DNA from: Candidatus Thorarchaeota archaeon
GTDB taxonomy: Archaea; Asgardarchaeota; Thorarchaeia; Thorarchaeales; Thorarchaeaceae
DNA: 45,514 nt
Direction of reading: 5' to 3'
Assembly (NCBI GenBank): GCA_016840685.1
Contig: JAEORX010000006.1
Span: 1 to 45,514, forward strand
Shown: positions 23,631 to 35,903 of the stretch, in pieces
How the letters are laid out: each line of letters starts with the position of its first letter
Position numbering within the stretch: the first letter of the stretch is position 1
Translations under genes and position numbers: made by a program
The notes under the pieces: generated by a model
What the model was told of the DNA's origin: nothing
The model's database searches: none
The model's input: only the letters and a program-made list of their open reading frames with translations

Positions 23631-25340
23631 ATGAGTCAGAGTGAGAAACTTCGAGGACTGGTATTGAATGTCATGTCCACAGTGGAAAGTAGGGGTCTTT
23701 TCGTTCATTCATCCGATCTTGAAATCCGATATAGTGATTCATCTTCCAAGAAGGCATCTGTGAAGACAACGAGATTTCCTCTGATTGTTAGTTCTTGCAT
23801 ACTGAATGCACTTGTACCAAGGTCTGCGATGCTTCTTATCGGAGGACATGGTGGGGGGAAAACCACACTCGTTAAACTGCTAGGAAGAATGATGACTGGG
23901 AGGTCTCTCGATGAGATTGAGGATAGCATTCTTCGTGGTCATCCCATGCTCACCGAGGAGAAAATGGTCGCAACACTAAAGCCTGGACCCTTGATGAAGG
24001 AAGGGATTGAGGTGGTCGTCTGGCGCAGATTCGTCACAGACTTCTGGAAGATTATAGATGAGGTCAATAGACTCACGCCGCATGCGCAGAATATACTCCT
24101 CTCTCTCCTAGCTGAGGGAGAAGTCAAGTACTATGATGAGATAAAGCGATGCGAGGAGTATTGTCTTTATGCGACCCTGAATCCTGCTGATGCAGGTACC
24201 TTTGATATTGGTCCTCCGTTCCTTGATCGATTTGGCATAGCTGTCCCAATCACTATGCCCACAGTTAATGACCTAGAACTCATTCTCGCCGCGAGAGATG
24301 AGAGGCTCTTTGGCTTTGATGAACTCTGGCAAGTGCCTGCAGTCCTCACCGAGGAAAATCTTCTGACCATCTGGAACCTAGCCGACAAAGTCTATGTTTC
24401 TTCTGAGGCTTCTGAATTTATGCGCTCTTTGGTAAGGGAGTTTGGAGCATGCATCCGCGTTGATAAGAGCCAGTCCTCTGGTCTGACAGTCGAAACTGGT
24501 CTCTGCGATGGTTGTCACTTTAACACTACGAAAAGCATTTGCAATAAAGTAGTCATACCTCTTAGTGTTAGGGCTGCTAAGGACCTTAACCGATACTCTA
24601 AAGCTGCAGCATGGCTTGTAGGTGCTCAAGAGGTGACTGTGGAGATAGTTAAGTCATTAGCTCCTTTAGTCTTTTGGCATCGCACACGACTAGTTCGAGA
24701 TGAACTTGAACGTTCACCCTATTATGGCGACGTGTATTCATACATCACATATCTTGTTGAGCTGGCTGCTTCCAGATTCGCGCAACGATCTCCTGCTGTC
24801 GCAATTATGAACAAATTAAAACAAGGTCAGGAAATCAAAGATGCAATTGAAGAGCTTAAGGAAATGGGCAAGAGTGACATCCTAGTCTATCTTGACTACA
24901 CAGTCTTTGCAAAGGAGCTGCGAAAATCGAGTTATACAAAGACAGTGAAGATTATTGAGAAGGGCATAAAGGATGGTGATGTTGAACAGCTGACAAAGAC
25001 CTATGACGAGTTACTCCTAGACACCGAGTTTCCCAACAGGAGTATGTTGCTCAAACAGGTATCAGATGCACTCCACAAACTCACCCTAACACAGTTCGCA
25101 ATCACTTTCGAACAATGGCAAGACATCTGGACCACAATCAGTTTACAATATCCAAAACTGACGAGTGTGCTGAAAGAGACCCTCTCCCCCCCTAAGAGAA
25201 AGGTGGTGCGAACTGATGGTCTGACTGTGGTCATTTACACGACTGGTGACTCTCCAGACTCCTCAGTGTTTCTGGAGATTTCTGGAGGAACAGATGCCAT
25301 CAATCTGAAGAAAGAGATTGAGAAGCAAATTGGAGGATAA
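23631..25340 (+). CDS. MoxR-type AAA+ ATPase with zinc-knuckle insert
   Basis: A 569-aa protein. The MoxR/RavA-like AAA+ core has Walker A GGHGGGKTT (near residue 71-79), Walker B WKIIDEVNRL with HAQN (near 140) and sensor YCLYATLNPADAG (near 180). Residues ~270-300 contain four cysteines (ACIRVDK, GLCDGCHF, SICNK), a likely zinc knuckle not seen in ordinary MoxR. A helical C-terminal region of ~250 residues follows. MoxR ATPases work with VWA proteins to insert cofactors or remodel complexes (family knowledge). ATG 23631 is chosen because GGTGG lies seven bases upstream; earlier in-frame starts lack an SD. Four bases separate it from its VWA partner. Confidence 0.85.
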   Translation: MSQSEKLRGLVLNVMSTVESRGLFVHSSDLEIRYSDSSSKKASVKTTRFPLIVSSCILNALVPRSAMLLIGGHGGGKTTLVKLLGRMMTGRSLDEIEDSILRGHPMLTEEKMVATLKPGPLMKEGIEVVVWRRFVTDFWKIIDEVNRLTPHAQNILLSLLAEGEVKYYDEIKRCEEYCLYATLNPADAGTFDIGPPFLDRFGIAVPITMPTVNDLELILAARDERLFGFDELWQVPAVLTEENLLTIWNLADKVYVSSEASEFMRSLVREFGACIRVDKSQSSGLTVETGLCDGCHFNTTKSICNKVVIPLSVRAAKDLNRYSKAAAWLVGAQEVTVEIVKSLAPLVFWHRTRLVRDELERSPYYGDVYSYITYLVELAASRFAQRSPAVAIMNKLKQGQEIKDAIEELKEMGKSDILVYLDYTVFAKELRKSSYTKTVKIIEKGIKDGDVEQLTKTYDELLLDTEFPNRSMLLKQVSDALHKLTLTQFAITFEQWQDIWTTISLQYPKLTSVLKETLSPPKRKVVRTDGLTVVIYTTGDSPDSSVFLEISGGTDAINLKKEIEKQIGG

Positions 25341-25344
25341 CTCC

Positions 25345-27081
25345 ATGGAGTCGAAAGCCTCAGCTGATGTTTCTCAAGATCACTGGCTCGTTCAAATAGC
25401 CCTCAGTGCTTGGCAGCAGTCTCAGGCTGACTTCTATCATCCCCCACTTCCTGACCCAGAAGTTGAATATCTACCAGAAGCAGCAAGTTACTTCTATATT
25501 GATTCAAAGAGCTGGAAGGTTCATCTCAACACAGCTGGTGTCCCCCTTCATATGGATTCAAACGAGGCCATACCCTATCTGAGATCGGTCTGTCATCATG
25601 AGATTCAACACTATCTTCTATGTCCCTTCGATGGTGTGACCAATGGACTCATGTTTTCTGCAGCACGAAAGAAAGTTAATGATGCCACCGCAATGTTCGT
25701 GTGTAATCTCTTTGCTGATCTTGTTGTTGACTCGAAGCTCCTGAAGCAGTTTCCATCCCTCACTCACAGCAGAATCAATTCGTCTATTCACGAGTCTGCC
25801 ATCAGAGAGTCTGAACATAGTATGCTCTGGTCCTTAATTGTGTCCTCCTATCGTGCTATGTGGGGCTTCCCCATTCCTCCCTTAGTTACGATTGAACAAT
25901 CCATATCAGATGCAGCTACAAAGATCACAGGTGTCGCTCGAAAATCTATTGATAATGAGAAACGCTGGCCAAAGGCTTGTGAGAAGATAGCTGAAATAGT
26001 TGCTAACCTTCTGCCTGAGGATGAACTGGAGCAATTACTTGGGTGTGGAGGATTTTCCAACAAGGAGATGGAGAGTGAATCAGTTGAGGGTCCTATAATC
26101 ATCAAGGTTCCACTAGATGTTGACATTGTAATGGGAAGCCCAATTGAAACTCGAAATGGTGATCTTGCGCGCAAATGCCTAGAGAAGCAGTCTTCGTCAG
26201 ACTTGGAGGCTGAAATGGAAGATCTAGCAATCGAAGTGGAACAACGCGGGGGTGATCTAAAGGACTTAGAATCTGTCTATCTCACTGCAGGATATGGTGA
26301 TCCCAAAGAGTCCTGGGTCCGCTTCTGGTATCGAGCAAAAGCAAAGGGCTTGATACGGTTTGATGTTAGTGAGAAGAAGTTCTCTGGACTTGCTCCTCTC
26401 TCTCCCCAAGTTTGGAGGCTAGGGGACCCGATTGAGGAGCTGGACATCGTTCAGTCACTTCAGGCGTTCCCCCTCCTCATTCCAAACCTGTCTACACGGA
26501 AGTGGTTGAAGGTAAGCTCAGAGGGGACCACGCAGTCAAGCTCACTCCCAGACATGCTCCTTGTGATCGACTCAAGTGGTTCCATGACCTGGAATATGAC
26601 CTCTACAACCATCCGTGGTCCCTATCACACTGCACTCGTGGCGGCTTTTGCAGCTATGGATGTTGTCTTGCGAAGGGGCTCACGAGTTGCCGCGATAAAC
26701 TTCTCAAGTGGGAGTAAATCAAGTGAATGGTCCACATCCAAATCTGTTGTGGAACAAGTCCTCCTTAACTATCAGGGTGGAGGCACGGTTGCGCCTGTGA
26801 AGAAAATTGCTAAAGTATGCGACGAGGCCGAGTCACAAGTGATGGTGCTCATGATTACTGACGCAGAGATTGCCAATTGGGATACATTCGTAGAGACCGT
26901 CTACTATCTCTCTACACGTGGTCACAGAATCTTCCTGTTCCATATTGGCGGGAAAGGTGGAAAGAAGAGCATGACACATGTGGCGCTCGAGGATGCTGGG
27001 GCAATAGTATATCCGATAAAGTCCATAAAGGACCTCCCCGGACTTGTCATACGAGAAGTTCGAAATATATACGGTATCTAA
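25345..27081 (+). CDS. VWA protein with HExxH metallopeptidase-like domain
   Basis: A 578-aa partner of the MoxR ATPase. The N-terminal domain has CHHEIQHYLL (His85-Glu86-x-x-His89), a zinc-peptidase motif as in the DUF2201-type metallopeptidase/VWA proteins. The middle is helical and charged. The C-terminal VWA domain has the metal-binding MIDAS sequence LLVIDSSGSM (near residues 402-412) followed by MVLMITDAEI. ATG 25345 follows GGAGG with eight bases between, and that SD overlaps the MoxR stop codon. The pair probably acts as a chaperone or processing machine; whether the peptidase is active is not known. Confidence 0.82.
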   Translation: MESKASADVSQDHWLVQIALSAWQQSQADFYHPPLPDPEVEYLPEAASYFYIDSKSWKVHLNTAGVPLHMDSNEAIPYLRSVCHHEIQHYLLCPFDGVTNGLMFSAARKKVNDATAMFVCNLFADLVVDSKLLKQFPSLTHSRINSSIHESAIRESEHSMLWSLIVSSYRAMWGFPIPPLVTIEQSISDAATKITGVARKSIDNEKRWPKACEKIAEIVANLLPEDELEQLLGCGGFSNKEMESESVEGPIIIKVPLDVDIVMGSPIETRNGDLARKCLEKQSSSDLEAEMEDLAIEVEQRGGDLKDLESVYLTAGYGDPKESWVRFWYRAKAKGLIRFDVSEKKFSGLAPLSPQVWRLGDPIEELDIVQSLQAFPLLIPNLSTRKWLKVSSEGTTQSSSLPDMLLVIDSSGSMTWNMTSTTIRGPYHTALVAAFAAMDVVLRRGSRVAAINFSSGSKSSEWSTSKSVVEQVLLNYQGGGTVAPVKKIAKVCDEAESQVMVLMITDAEIANWDTFVETVYYLSTRGHRIFLFHIGGKGGKKSMTHVALEDAGAIVYPIKSIKDLPGLVIREVRNIYGI

Positions 27082-27170
27082 ACTCGACCACCAAAACATA
27101 GTACCTAACCCAAATGCTTATTTCAACGATGCAGTGGAACCCACGTCACTCGGATTGAGGCAGTGATTCC

Positions 27171-30125
<2,955 letters not shown>

Positions 30126-30237
30126 GGGTGTTCTCAGATGTAGACATATCCAATGGTGATGAGTTTTGCGACAGGAGAATGAATTGATATAGGGAGGCTT
30201 CCACAACAAACTCATCCCATTACGAGCGTGAAAGGTC

Positions 30238-31755
30238 ATGGAGACTGATCCCATATCGACTGAGGAAATGCGAATTCTAGAACTGAATGCGGAATATCTC
30301 GGTGTTACTCATAGCATGTTGATGCAGAATGCTGGCCGTGAGGTTGCTCGAGTTATTTCTAACACGACCAAGGTTAAAGGAAAACACATCGCTATTCTTT
30401 GTGGACTTGGAGGGAATGGTGGTGACGGGATTGTCGCTGCCAGATATCTCGATGAAGATGACGCTGATGTTGATGTCTATTTATTGGGAGATGAGAGTGG
30501 TATTAGAAATAAGGATACCCTTCATAACTGGGACATTTTAAACAACCTTCATGATATACTGAGCTCTGAGTTACTAACAGAATCAAGCGTGAAGTCATGT
30601 AGAGCTATTCACGAGGCTGATATTCTTGTTGATGGGATAATGGGGTTTGGTCTCCGCTCTCGACTAAGAGAACCCCTCTTTACTACAGTAAAGATGATGA
30701 ACAAGTCTACAGCCACTAAATACTCAATTGATGTACCAAGTGGGATCGACTCAGATACTGGAGTAATCCATGGTGTAGCAGTGAAGGCCGATCACACTAT
30801 CGCTCTTCATGCACCCAAAATTGGCTTTTCAAAGGCAAAGGAATTCGTTGGGAAACTGCATGTTGTTTCAATTGGCATCCCAAGGGAGGCGAAATATACC
30901 TGTGGTCCTGGTGATTTGAGTCCATACAAACAAGTACGTGATGCACATGCAAAGAAGGGCGACTTTGGCCGGATACTTGTTGTTGGTGGCAGTGATGTCT
31001 ATTCGGGAGCACCAGCTCTGTCAGGAATGGCTGCACTAAGATCAGGAGCAGACCTAGTGAGTGTTCTGGCTCCCGACCCTGTTGTTTCAGCTATCAGAGC
31101 ATATAGTCCAAATCTGATGGTAACAAGTATGGGCACTCAGATATTACTTCCAGAAACAGTAGAAACTGTTATTGAACACTCTAAGAGAAATCACGTCGTG
31201 GCAATAGGTCCTGGTTTGGGGCTTGAGCAACAAACCAGATCTGCTGTAATCTCTGTTGTAGAACAACTCGTGGCATTGAAGAAGCCCATTGTTCTCGATG
31301 CAGATGGTCTCAAAGCCTTGGCTTCGTCAGAGATCCTACTAGACCCCAACATTTCTGTAATGACACCGCATTGGGGTGAGCTTTCAATTCTCATGGAGGA
31401 TGATTTAGGCGATGAAACCTCTTTACAAAACAGATCCGAGCAAGCTATAGCATGTGCTGAGAAGTATAACTCTACTATTCTGTTGAAAGGTCCAGTTGAT
31501 GTCATTGCTGAACCAACTGGAAGATTCAAACTAAACCGGACTGGTGTCCCCGCAATGACCGTGGGAGGAACTGGTGATGTTCTGACTGGGATTGTCGCTT
31601 CACTCCTTTCAAGAAGAAATTCAGCATTTCTCGCGGCCTCAGCTGCTGCGTTCGTTTCAGGAGTGGCTGGAGAGATGGCATTCCATGAACGTGGCAATCA
31701 TATTGTGGCAACCGATTGCATCGAAAATATTCATCATGTTTTTAGCAAGTCATAG
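30238..31755 (+). CDS. nnr: bifunctional NAD(P)HX epimerase/dehydratase
   Basis: A 505-aa fusion. Residues ~1-215 form the YjeF_N epimerase (LMQNAGREVAR, CGLGGNGGDGIVAARYL near 57, and VDGIMGFG). Residues ~225-500 form the ADP-dependent NAD(P)HX dehydratase of the ribokinase fold (KKGDFGRILVVGGS, GPGLG, VLDADGLKAL, the ATP/ADP site VGGTGDVLTGIVASLLS). Together they repair hydrated NADH and NADPH. The fusion is usual in bacteria and archaea. ATG 30238 is preceded by GAAAGGTC. It stands as one gene and is convergent with the CoA gene 11 bases beyond. Confidence 0.95.
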   Translation: METDPISTEEMRILELNAEYLGVTHSMLMQNAGREVARVISNTTKVKGKHIAILCGLGGNGGDGIVAARYLDEDDADVDVYLLGDESGIRNKDTLHNWDILNNLHDILSSELLTESSVKSCRAIHEADILVDGIMGFGLRSRLREPLFTTVKMMNKSTATKYSIDVPSGIDSDTGVIHGVAVKADHTIALHAPKIGFSKAKEFVGKLHVVSIGIPREAKYTCGPGDLSPYKQVRDAHAKKGDFGRILVVGGSDVYSGAPALSGMAALRSGADLVSVLAPDPVVSAIRAYSPNLMVTSMGTQILLPETVETVIEHSKRNHVVAIGPGLGLEQQTRSAVISVVEQLVALKKPIVLDADGLKALASSEILLDPNISVMTPHWGELSILMEDDLGDETSLQNRSEQAIACAEKYNSTILLKGPVDVIAEPTGRFKLNRTGVPAMTVGGTGDVLTGIVASLLSRRNSAFLAASAAAFVSGVAGEMAFHERGNHIVATDCIENIHHVFSKS

Positions 31756-31766
31756 GACAACATATC

Positions 31767-32759
31767 CTACGAATGGATGACGGGCATCTTTTCTAGAAGT
31801 GTTCGAGCAATTTTCCTGTTCTCTTCATTGACTGGTATCCAGACTATTCCCTCATCTGGTTGACCATAAAGAACTGCTGAGTTATCTGGAGCAAGCAAGA
31901 CTGCAGGAAAACCTAGAAGGTCCTCTTCGCCCTCCACCATGATTAGGGTTTCTAACTCATCCTGAATTGCAGTATCTATAACTGACCAAGATTCCGGATA
32001 GATTGCAGCTGGAGGATTGTATATTGTATAGACACGTTCGGATGTGAATTTCTCTTCGAAGGGGCCTCGTTTTGTTATGCCGTCCACAATGATGACATTG
32101 GGTCTATGCCCCTCCTTCAGTATCGTACTAGCTGTTACATCTCCCACAGCAATGACACATGATGGTGATGTTTCTCGTATCTTTTGTACAACGCGTTTTT
32201 CAGGTGGTCCATCCCTGGTGGAGAATAGCTCACCTTTTGGAGACTTCAATGTTTTTCTTCCAGTCAAAGGAAGTTCTCTTGGTGGTTCACTCGTCCCCCT
32301 GAGTCGACGTCCCTCCCTATCAATCTCTCCAAGTCTTATTCTTGCAGAAGCAAGTTTTCCTCCATCATGAGCACGGACTGGCTTTAGATATTCTATTGTG
32401 TCTCGAACTCGCATCTTTTTCTTTCTTGTTTTGAGAGCACCAGACTCTATCTCAGTACAGCAAGGTCCTTCATACATAACAAAGTTGCAGTTTCCCTCTA
32501 TTGCCAAGAGATCATCTACCTCTGTGCAGGTTCTGACTGCAATTGATTGATCAAGTTTGGTCTTCTTTAAGTAATTTCTCAGGTTCTTCTCTCTGATACC
32601 TATTGGTTGGACAAGAGCAGCCAGTTCAAGCTCGAGTCCTACAAGCTCACCTCCTGTGACACATGCAACAGGTTTGGGCATCTCAGAAAGACGATCAATC
32701 ATTACTTGATGACCCACATGTAGTCGGTCGAACAAGTTGAGACCCCATGAGCTAGACAT
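31767..32759 (-). CDS. fused phosphopantetheine adenylyltransferase / GTP-dependent dephospho-CoA kinase
   Basis: A 330-aa two-domain enzyme for the last two steps of CoA synthesis. Residues 1-155 are an archaeal-type adenylyltransferase: GLNLFDRLHVGH (7-17, with HVGH), the 3' ASARIRLGEIDREG (137-150). Residues ~165-330 are the DUF359 dephospho-CoA kinase: IAVGDVTASTI (203-213), NVIIVDGITKR (221-231), NPPAAIYPES (248-257), VEGEEDLLGFPAVLLAP (275-291), LYGQPDEGIV (297-306). In most archaea these are separate genes. The usual GGTFDRLH loop reads GLNLFDRLH. ATG 32759 starts the domain; upstream codons to 33089 are non-protein-like and overlap the divergent phosphoesterase. Confidence 0.88.
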   Translation of the reverse strand: MSSSWGLNLFDRLHVGHQVMIDRLSEMPKPVACVTGGELVGLELELAALVQPIGIREKNLRNYLKKTKLDQSIAVRTCTEVDDLLAIEGNCNFVMYEGPCCTEIESGALKTRKKKMRVRDTIEYLKPVRAHDGGKLASARIRLGEIDREGRRLRGTSEPPRELPLTGRKTLKSPKGELFSTRDGPPEKRVVQKIRETSPSCVIAVGDVTASTILKEGHRPNVIIVDGITKRGPFEEKFTSERVYTIYNPPAAIYPESWSVIDTAIQDELETLIMVEGEEDLLGFPAVLLAPDNSAVLYGQPDEGIVWIPVNEENRKIARTLLEKMPVIHS

Positions 32760-32893
32760 TTCTTTCACGACACCTCTCTGCAATTTGAAGCACTTAATAT
32801 CATTGCTCCATGTAGTGTATTCCCATAATAATAAGAAACGCTTTGGAATACTTAATATCCTCCTCTTACTTTGACCGCATAAGACACAGACAA

Positions 32894-33610
32894 GTGAAAA
32901 GGGTGAAGATACTAGCAGTTGCAGATGTTCATAGCCCAAGGTTCCTCGAGGAGTTTGTGAAGGATTTAGCCAAACGCAATGCTCCTGATGTGTTCCTCTT
33001 TGCAGGGGATATGATAAATCGCGGAAATGCAGAGGAGTACACAACAGTACTAAACGTAATTGAAAAGGTACTAGGTTCAAGTTTCCCAATCATTGGTTGC
33101 TTTGGGAATGAAGAGTATAGTGAGGTCCGGAAGGAGATTATCTCAATTGTGGGCGACCGGATGGTCTTCCTTGATGAGAAATCATATGTCTTGGAATCTA
33201 ATGATATCAAAGTTGGTATTGTGGGAACACAGGGATCACTAGACAAAGCGACAAGTTGGCAACGGAGAAACATACCAAGCGTAAAGGGTGTGTTTGAGAG
33301 GAGGGCTAAGAGGGCTGCTTCTCTCCTGAAGAAGATGAAGGGTAAGGTTGACCATCGAATTCTTCTGATGCATTATAGTCCTTGCCTGGAAACATGTGAG
33401 GGCGAAGATTCCAGGGCTTTTTCATGGCTTGGTAGTAGGAAGTTCTACACAGTGGTTGTTGAACATCAACCAGAACTAGTTATCCATGGGCATGTGCATA
33501 ATTCAACCAGACATGAGGTTAGGATAGGATCGTCTCTCATCAGGAATGTCGCATTGCCTGCTGTTGGCTCTATCACAGAACTCAATCTCTGGACTACACC
33601 GACAATCTGA
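32894..33610 (+). CDS. calcineurin-like metallophosphoesterase, copy 1
   Basis: A 238-aa phosphoesterase. The metal-site motifs in order are ADVHS, FAGDMINRG, CFGNEE (normally GNHE), LLMHYSP and IHGHVH. Two-metal phosphoesterases of this type hydrolyse phosphomonoesters, diesters or nucleotides; the substrate is unknown. GTG 32894 is proposed by alignment with its downstream paralogue (MTPARIAAIADVHS); GTG 32903 and TTG 32843 are possible. It is followed 10 bases later by a second copy, clearly a tandem duplication. This copy has an insertion (HYSPCLETCEGEDSRAFSWLGSR) near residue 170. Confidence 0.85.
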   Translation: MKRVKILAVADVHSPRFLEEFVKDLAKRNAPDVFLFAGDMINRGNAEEYTTVLNVIEKVLGSSFPIIGCFGNEEYSEVRKEIISIVGDRMVFLDEKSYVLESNDIKVGIVGTQGSLDKATSWQRRNIPSVKGVFERRAKRAASLLKKMKGKVDHRILLMHYSPCLETCEGEDSRAFSWLGSRKFYTVVVEHQPELVIHGHVHNSTRHEVRIGSSLIRNVALPAVGSITELNLWTTPTI

Positions 33611-33620
33611 AGGATTAATC

Positions 33621-34301
33621 ATGACTCCTGCAAGAATAGCTGCAATTGCGGATGTACATAGCCCTCGATACCTCCATGATTTTCAGGTTGCCTTGCTGAA
33701 CCACGAAGTTCCCGATCTTCTACTCTTTGCAGGTGATATGATCAACCGAGGTAAAGTTGATGAGTATATTAACATCATAGATGCAGTAGAATCACAGTTG
33801 GGTAGAGATTTTCCTATTCTCGCCTGTTTCGGGAATGAAGAACCACTGAAATGTCAGAATGAGATTAAGAAAACAACGAAGGGCTTTATCACCTTCCTTG
33901 ATGATAAATCACAGACACTCAAACTTGCTGGTTCAGCTATAACAGTGATAGGGGTGTCTGGCACCACGATCGAATCGTCGAGGTCATATATAGGAGCACT
34001 TGAAGAATTACAAACTACCTTTGAGAAACGTGCGTTAAGGCTCACTGGGCTCCTTCAAAAAGCATCTAAATCCTCAGAATATGTTATTCTTTTAATGCAT
34101 TTCAGCCCTCTACTTGAGAATGACCCAAATAGGTTCTCTTGGTGGGTTGAAAAAGTGGTGGAGAATTGTCCACCAAACCTGATCATCCATGGACACATCC
34201 ATGATGGTATACAAAATGAAGTGAGGATAGGCGCCACAGTCATCAGAAATGTAGCTTTGCCTGCAACTGGTCGTGTGACAGAAATGAATCTGCCACACTA
34301 G
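33621..34301 (+). CDS. calcineurin-like metallophosphoesterase, copy 2
   Basis: A 226-aa paralogue of the preceding gene. Its metal ligands are in ADVHS, FAGDMINRG, CFGNEE, LLMHFSP and IHGHIHDG, and it shares EVRIGxxxIRNVALPAxGxxTExNL at the C-terminus. ATG 33621 has AAGGA six bases upstream, overlapping the stop region of copy 1, so the two are co-translated. Retention of all metal ligands suggests both are active. The 3' end overlaps the convergent DUF35 gene by four bases. Confidence 0.87.
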   Translation: MTPARIAAIADVHSPRYLHDFQVALLNHEVPDLLLFAGDMINRGKVDEYINIIDAVESQLGRDFPILACFGNEEPLKCQNEIKKTTKGFITFLDDKSQTLKLAGSAITVIGVSGTTIESSRSYIGALEELQTTFEKRALRLTGLLQKASKSSEYVILLMHFSPLLENDPNRFSWWVEKVVENCPPNLIIHGHIHDGIQNEVRIGATVIRNVALPATGRVTEMNLPH

Positions 34302-34723
34302 TCAACGTGTCCCGTGACTTTCATTGTTGGTTCAAACTTGTATCCGTATACTATCACACCGCTAGATCCGAATGCCTTGATTTTTCTGAAACAAGCTCGA
34401 ACTCTCATCCCGATTTTAACGTCCTCAGGGTTAATATTCACTATCTGTGCTGTGAGTCTTGTACCCTCATCTAGTTCAACCTGAGCTATGACATATGGTA
34501 ACTGCCTTTGAAAGTCCTCAGGAGCTTGACGAACTATCGCAAAGGAATAGATCTTTCCGAGTCCCTTGAACTGATAATCTTCCAGTTGTCCTTTTCTTCT
34601 ACACTCTGGACAGACTGGTCTTGGGGGGAAAAAGTATTTGCCGCAAGTGTTACACTTGTTTCCAAGAATATTGTAGATTGTTCTGATTCTGCGCCAGACC
34701 TGTGCTACTCCTTGTTCTGCCAA
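34298..34723 (-). CDS. DUF35 zinc-ribbon/OB-fold protein of the mevalonate operon
   Basis: A 141-aa protein. The N-terminal rubredoxin-like zinc ribbon is CNTCGKYFFPPRPVCPEC (residues ~24-41), followed by the OB fold (GKIYSFAIVRQAP, LPYVIAQVELDEGTRLTAQI, IGMRVRACFRKI). In archaea DUF35 holds thiolase and HMG-CoA synthase together so that acetoacetyl-CoA is passed on (established for a methanogen complex). The start is TTG 34723, since GGAGGT lies seven bases upstream and no ATG is available. The gene is five bases after the thiolase stop. Confidence 0.92.
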   Translation of the reverse strand: MAEQGVAQVWRRIRTIYNILGNKCNTCGKYFFPPRPVCPECRRKGQLEDYQFKGLGKIYSFAIVRQAPEDFQRQLPYVIAQVELDEGTRLTAQIVNINPEDVKIGMRVRACFRKIKAFGSSGVIVYGYKFEPTMKVTGHVD

Positions 34724-34728
34724 CTAAT

Positions 34729-35889
34729 TTACCTCCCTAGAATGTGAACGATTGAGGTTGCACCAGTTCCTCCAATGTTCACTGCTAGTGCCTTCTCAGC
34801 CCCAGCAACTTGCCGCTTCTCAGCATCCCCTCGAAGCTGCAAGGCTAGCTCAACGATTTGTGCCACTCCAGTCGCTCCCACTGGATGTCCCCTTGCTTTA
34901 AGGCCTCCCGATGGATTGACTGGGTATTTACCATCAATCTCTGTGATTCCTTCCTCCAAAGCCTTTCCACCTTCGCCTTTCTTTGCGATTCCAACATCTT
35001 CAGTAAGTATGATTTCTCCAATAGAGAAACTATCATGAAGTTCGAAGACATCAATGTCCTCAAGTTTGAGATTTGACTCATGCAAGGCTGATTTAGTGGA
35101 ATTAATAACAGCATCCATCCTTGTTATCGATGCTCTGTCATGAAGAGCCAGTGTGTCGCCCCTCTGTTCTGATGCCTCTATGTAGACTGGAGTGTCTGAG
35201 TACTTCTTTGCAAGATCACTTCGGCACATCACAAGACCTGCACCTCCATCTGTTACAGGAGCGGAGTGTAATACCCTCAAGGGGTCAGCAAGCAATCCTG
35301 AATTCATTACAACCTCTATTGGCACTGGACGTTGGAACTGTGCCCATGGATTATTAGCGGCATTTTTGTGGTTCTTGACAGTTGGCATTGCGAGATGCTC
35401 TTCTGTGGTACCATATTCCATCATATGGCGTCTTGCCATCATGGCATAGAGAGCTGGGAATGTTGCTCCAAACATACCTTCATACTCCCAATCTGAGGCG
35501 ACAGAGATGGTATTCATGGCTTCAGACTGATTCACATCACTCATCTTCTCATTACCTAAAACAAGTATAACATCATGTTCTCCAGACTTGATAGCCATGT
35601 ATGCATGTCTTACAGCAGCTCCTCCACTAGCACACGCCGCCTCAACGCTATAGGATGGTATATCTCCCAAACCACCTATATCAACCGCTTGAGCTCCTAG
35701 GTGTTCTTGACCAGTAAACCTACCAGCACTCATGTTTCCAATGACAACACCATCTATGTCTGCTCCTCTTATACCCGAATCGAAAATTGCATACATGCCA
35801 GCCTCAAGGGCAATGTCACGAAGACTCTGTTCCCATAATTCTCCAAACTTGCACATTCCAACACCAATTATCGCTACACTTCTACCCAT
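34729..35889 (-). CDS. acetyl-CoA C-acetyltransferase (archaeal thiolase)
   Basis: A 386-aa thiolase of the archaeal/SCP2-like kind. The nucleophile Cys86 is in VEAACASGGAA, and the C-terminal active-site histidines are in ELHDSFSIGEI and LKARGHPVGATGV. It condenses two acetyl-CoA to acetoacetyl-CoA, the first step of the mevalonate pathway to isoprenoid ether lipids. ATG 35889 has the ideal AAGGAGGT seven bases upstream. It is the middle gene of HMG-CoA synthase-thiolase-DUF35, matching the known three-protein complex. Confidence 0.94.
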   Translation of the reverse strand: MGRSVAIIGVGMCKFGELWEQSLRDIALEAGMYAIFDSGIRGADIDGVVIGNMSAGRFTGQEHLGAQAVDIGGLGDIPSYSVEAACASGGAAVRHAYMAIKSGEHDVILVLGNEKMSDVNQSEAMNTISVASDWEYEGMFGATFPALYAMMARRHMMEYGTTEEHLAMPTVKNHKNAANNPWAQFQRPVPIEVVMNSGLLADPLRVLHSAPVTDGGAGLVMCRSDLAKKYSDTPVYIEASEQRGDTLALHDRASITRMDAVINSTKSALHESNLKLEDIDVFELHDSFSIGEIILTEDVGIAKKGEGGKALEEGITEIDGKYPVNPSGGLKARGHPVGATGVAQIVELALQLRGDAEKRQVAGAEKALAVNIGGTGATSIVHILGR

Positions 35890-35903
35890 TATGAAACCTC
35901 CTT

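Noticed and set aside
30126-30254. Upstream extension of the methyltransferase ORF
   Set aside because: The extra residues do not resemble the family and overlap the start of the divergent nnr gene.
32760-33089. Upstream extension of the CoA-synthesis fusion ORF
   Set aside because: The extra residues are low-quality sequence and are antisense to the well-supported phosphoesterase; the domain starts at ATG 32759.
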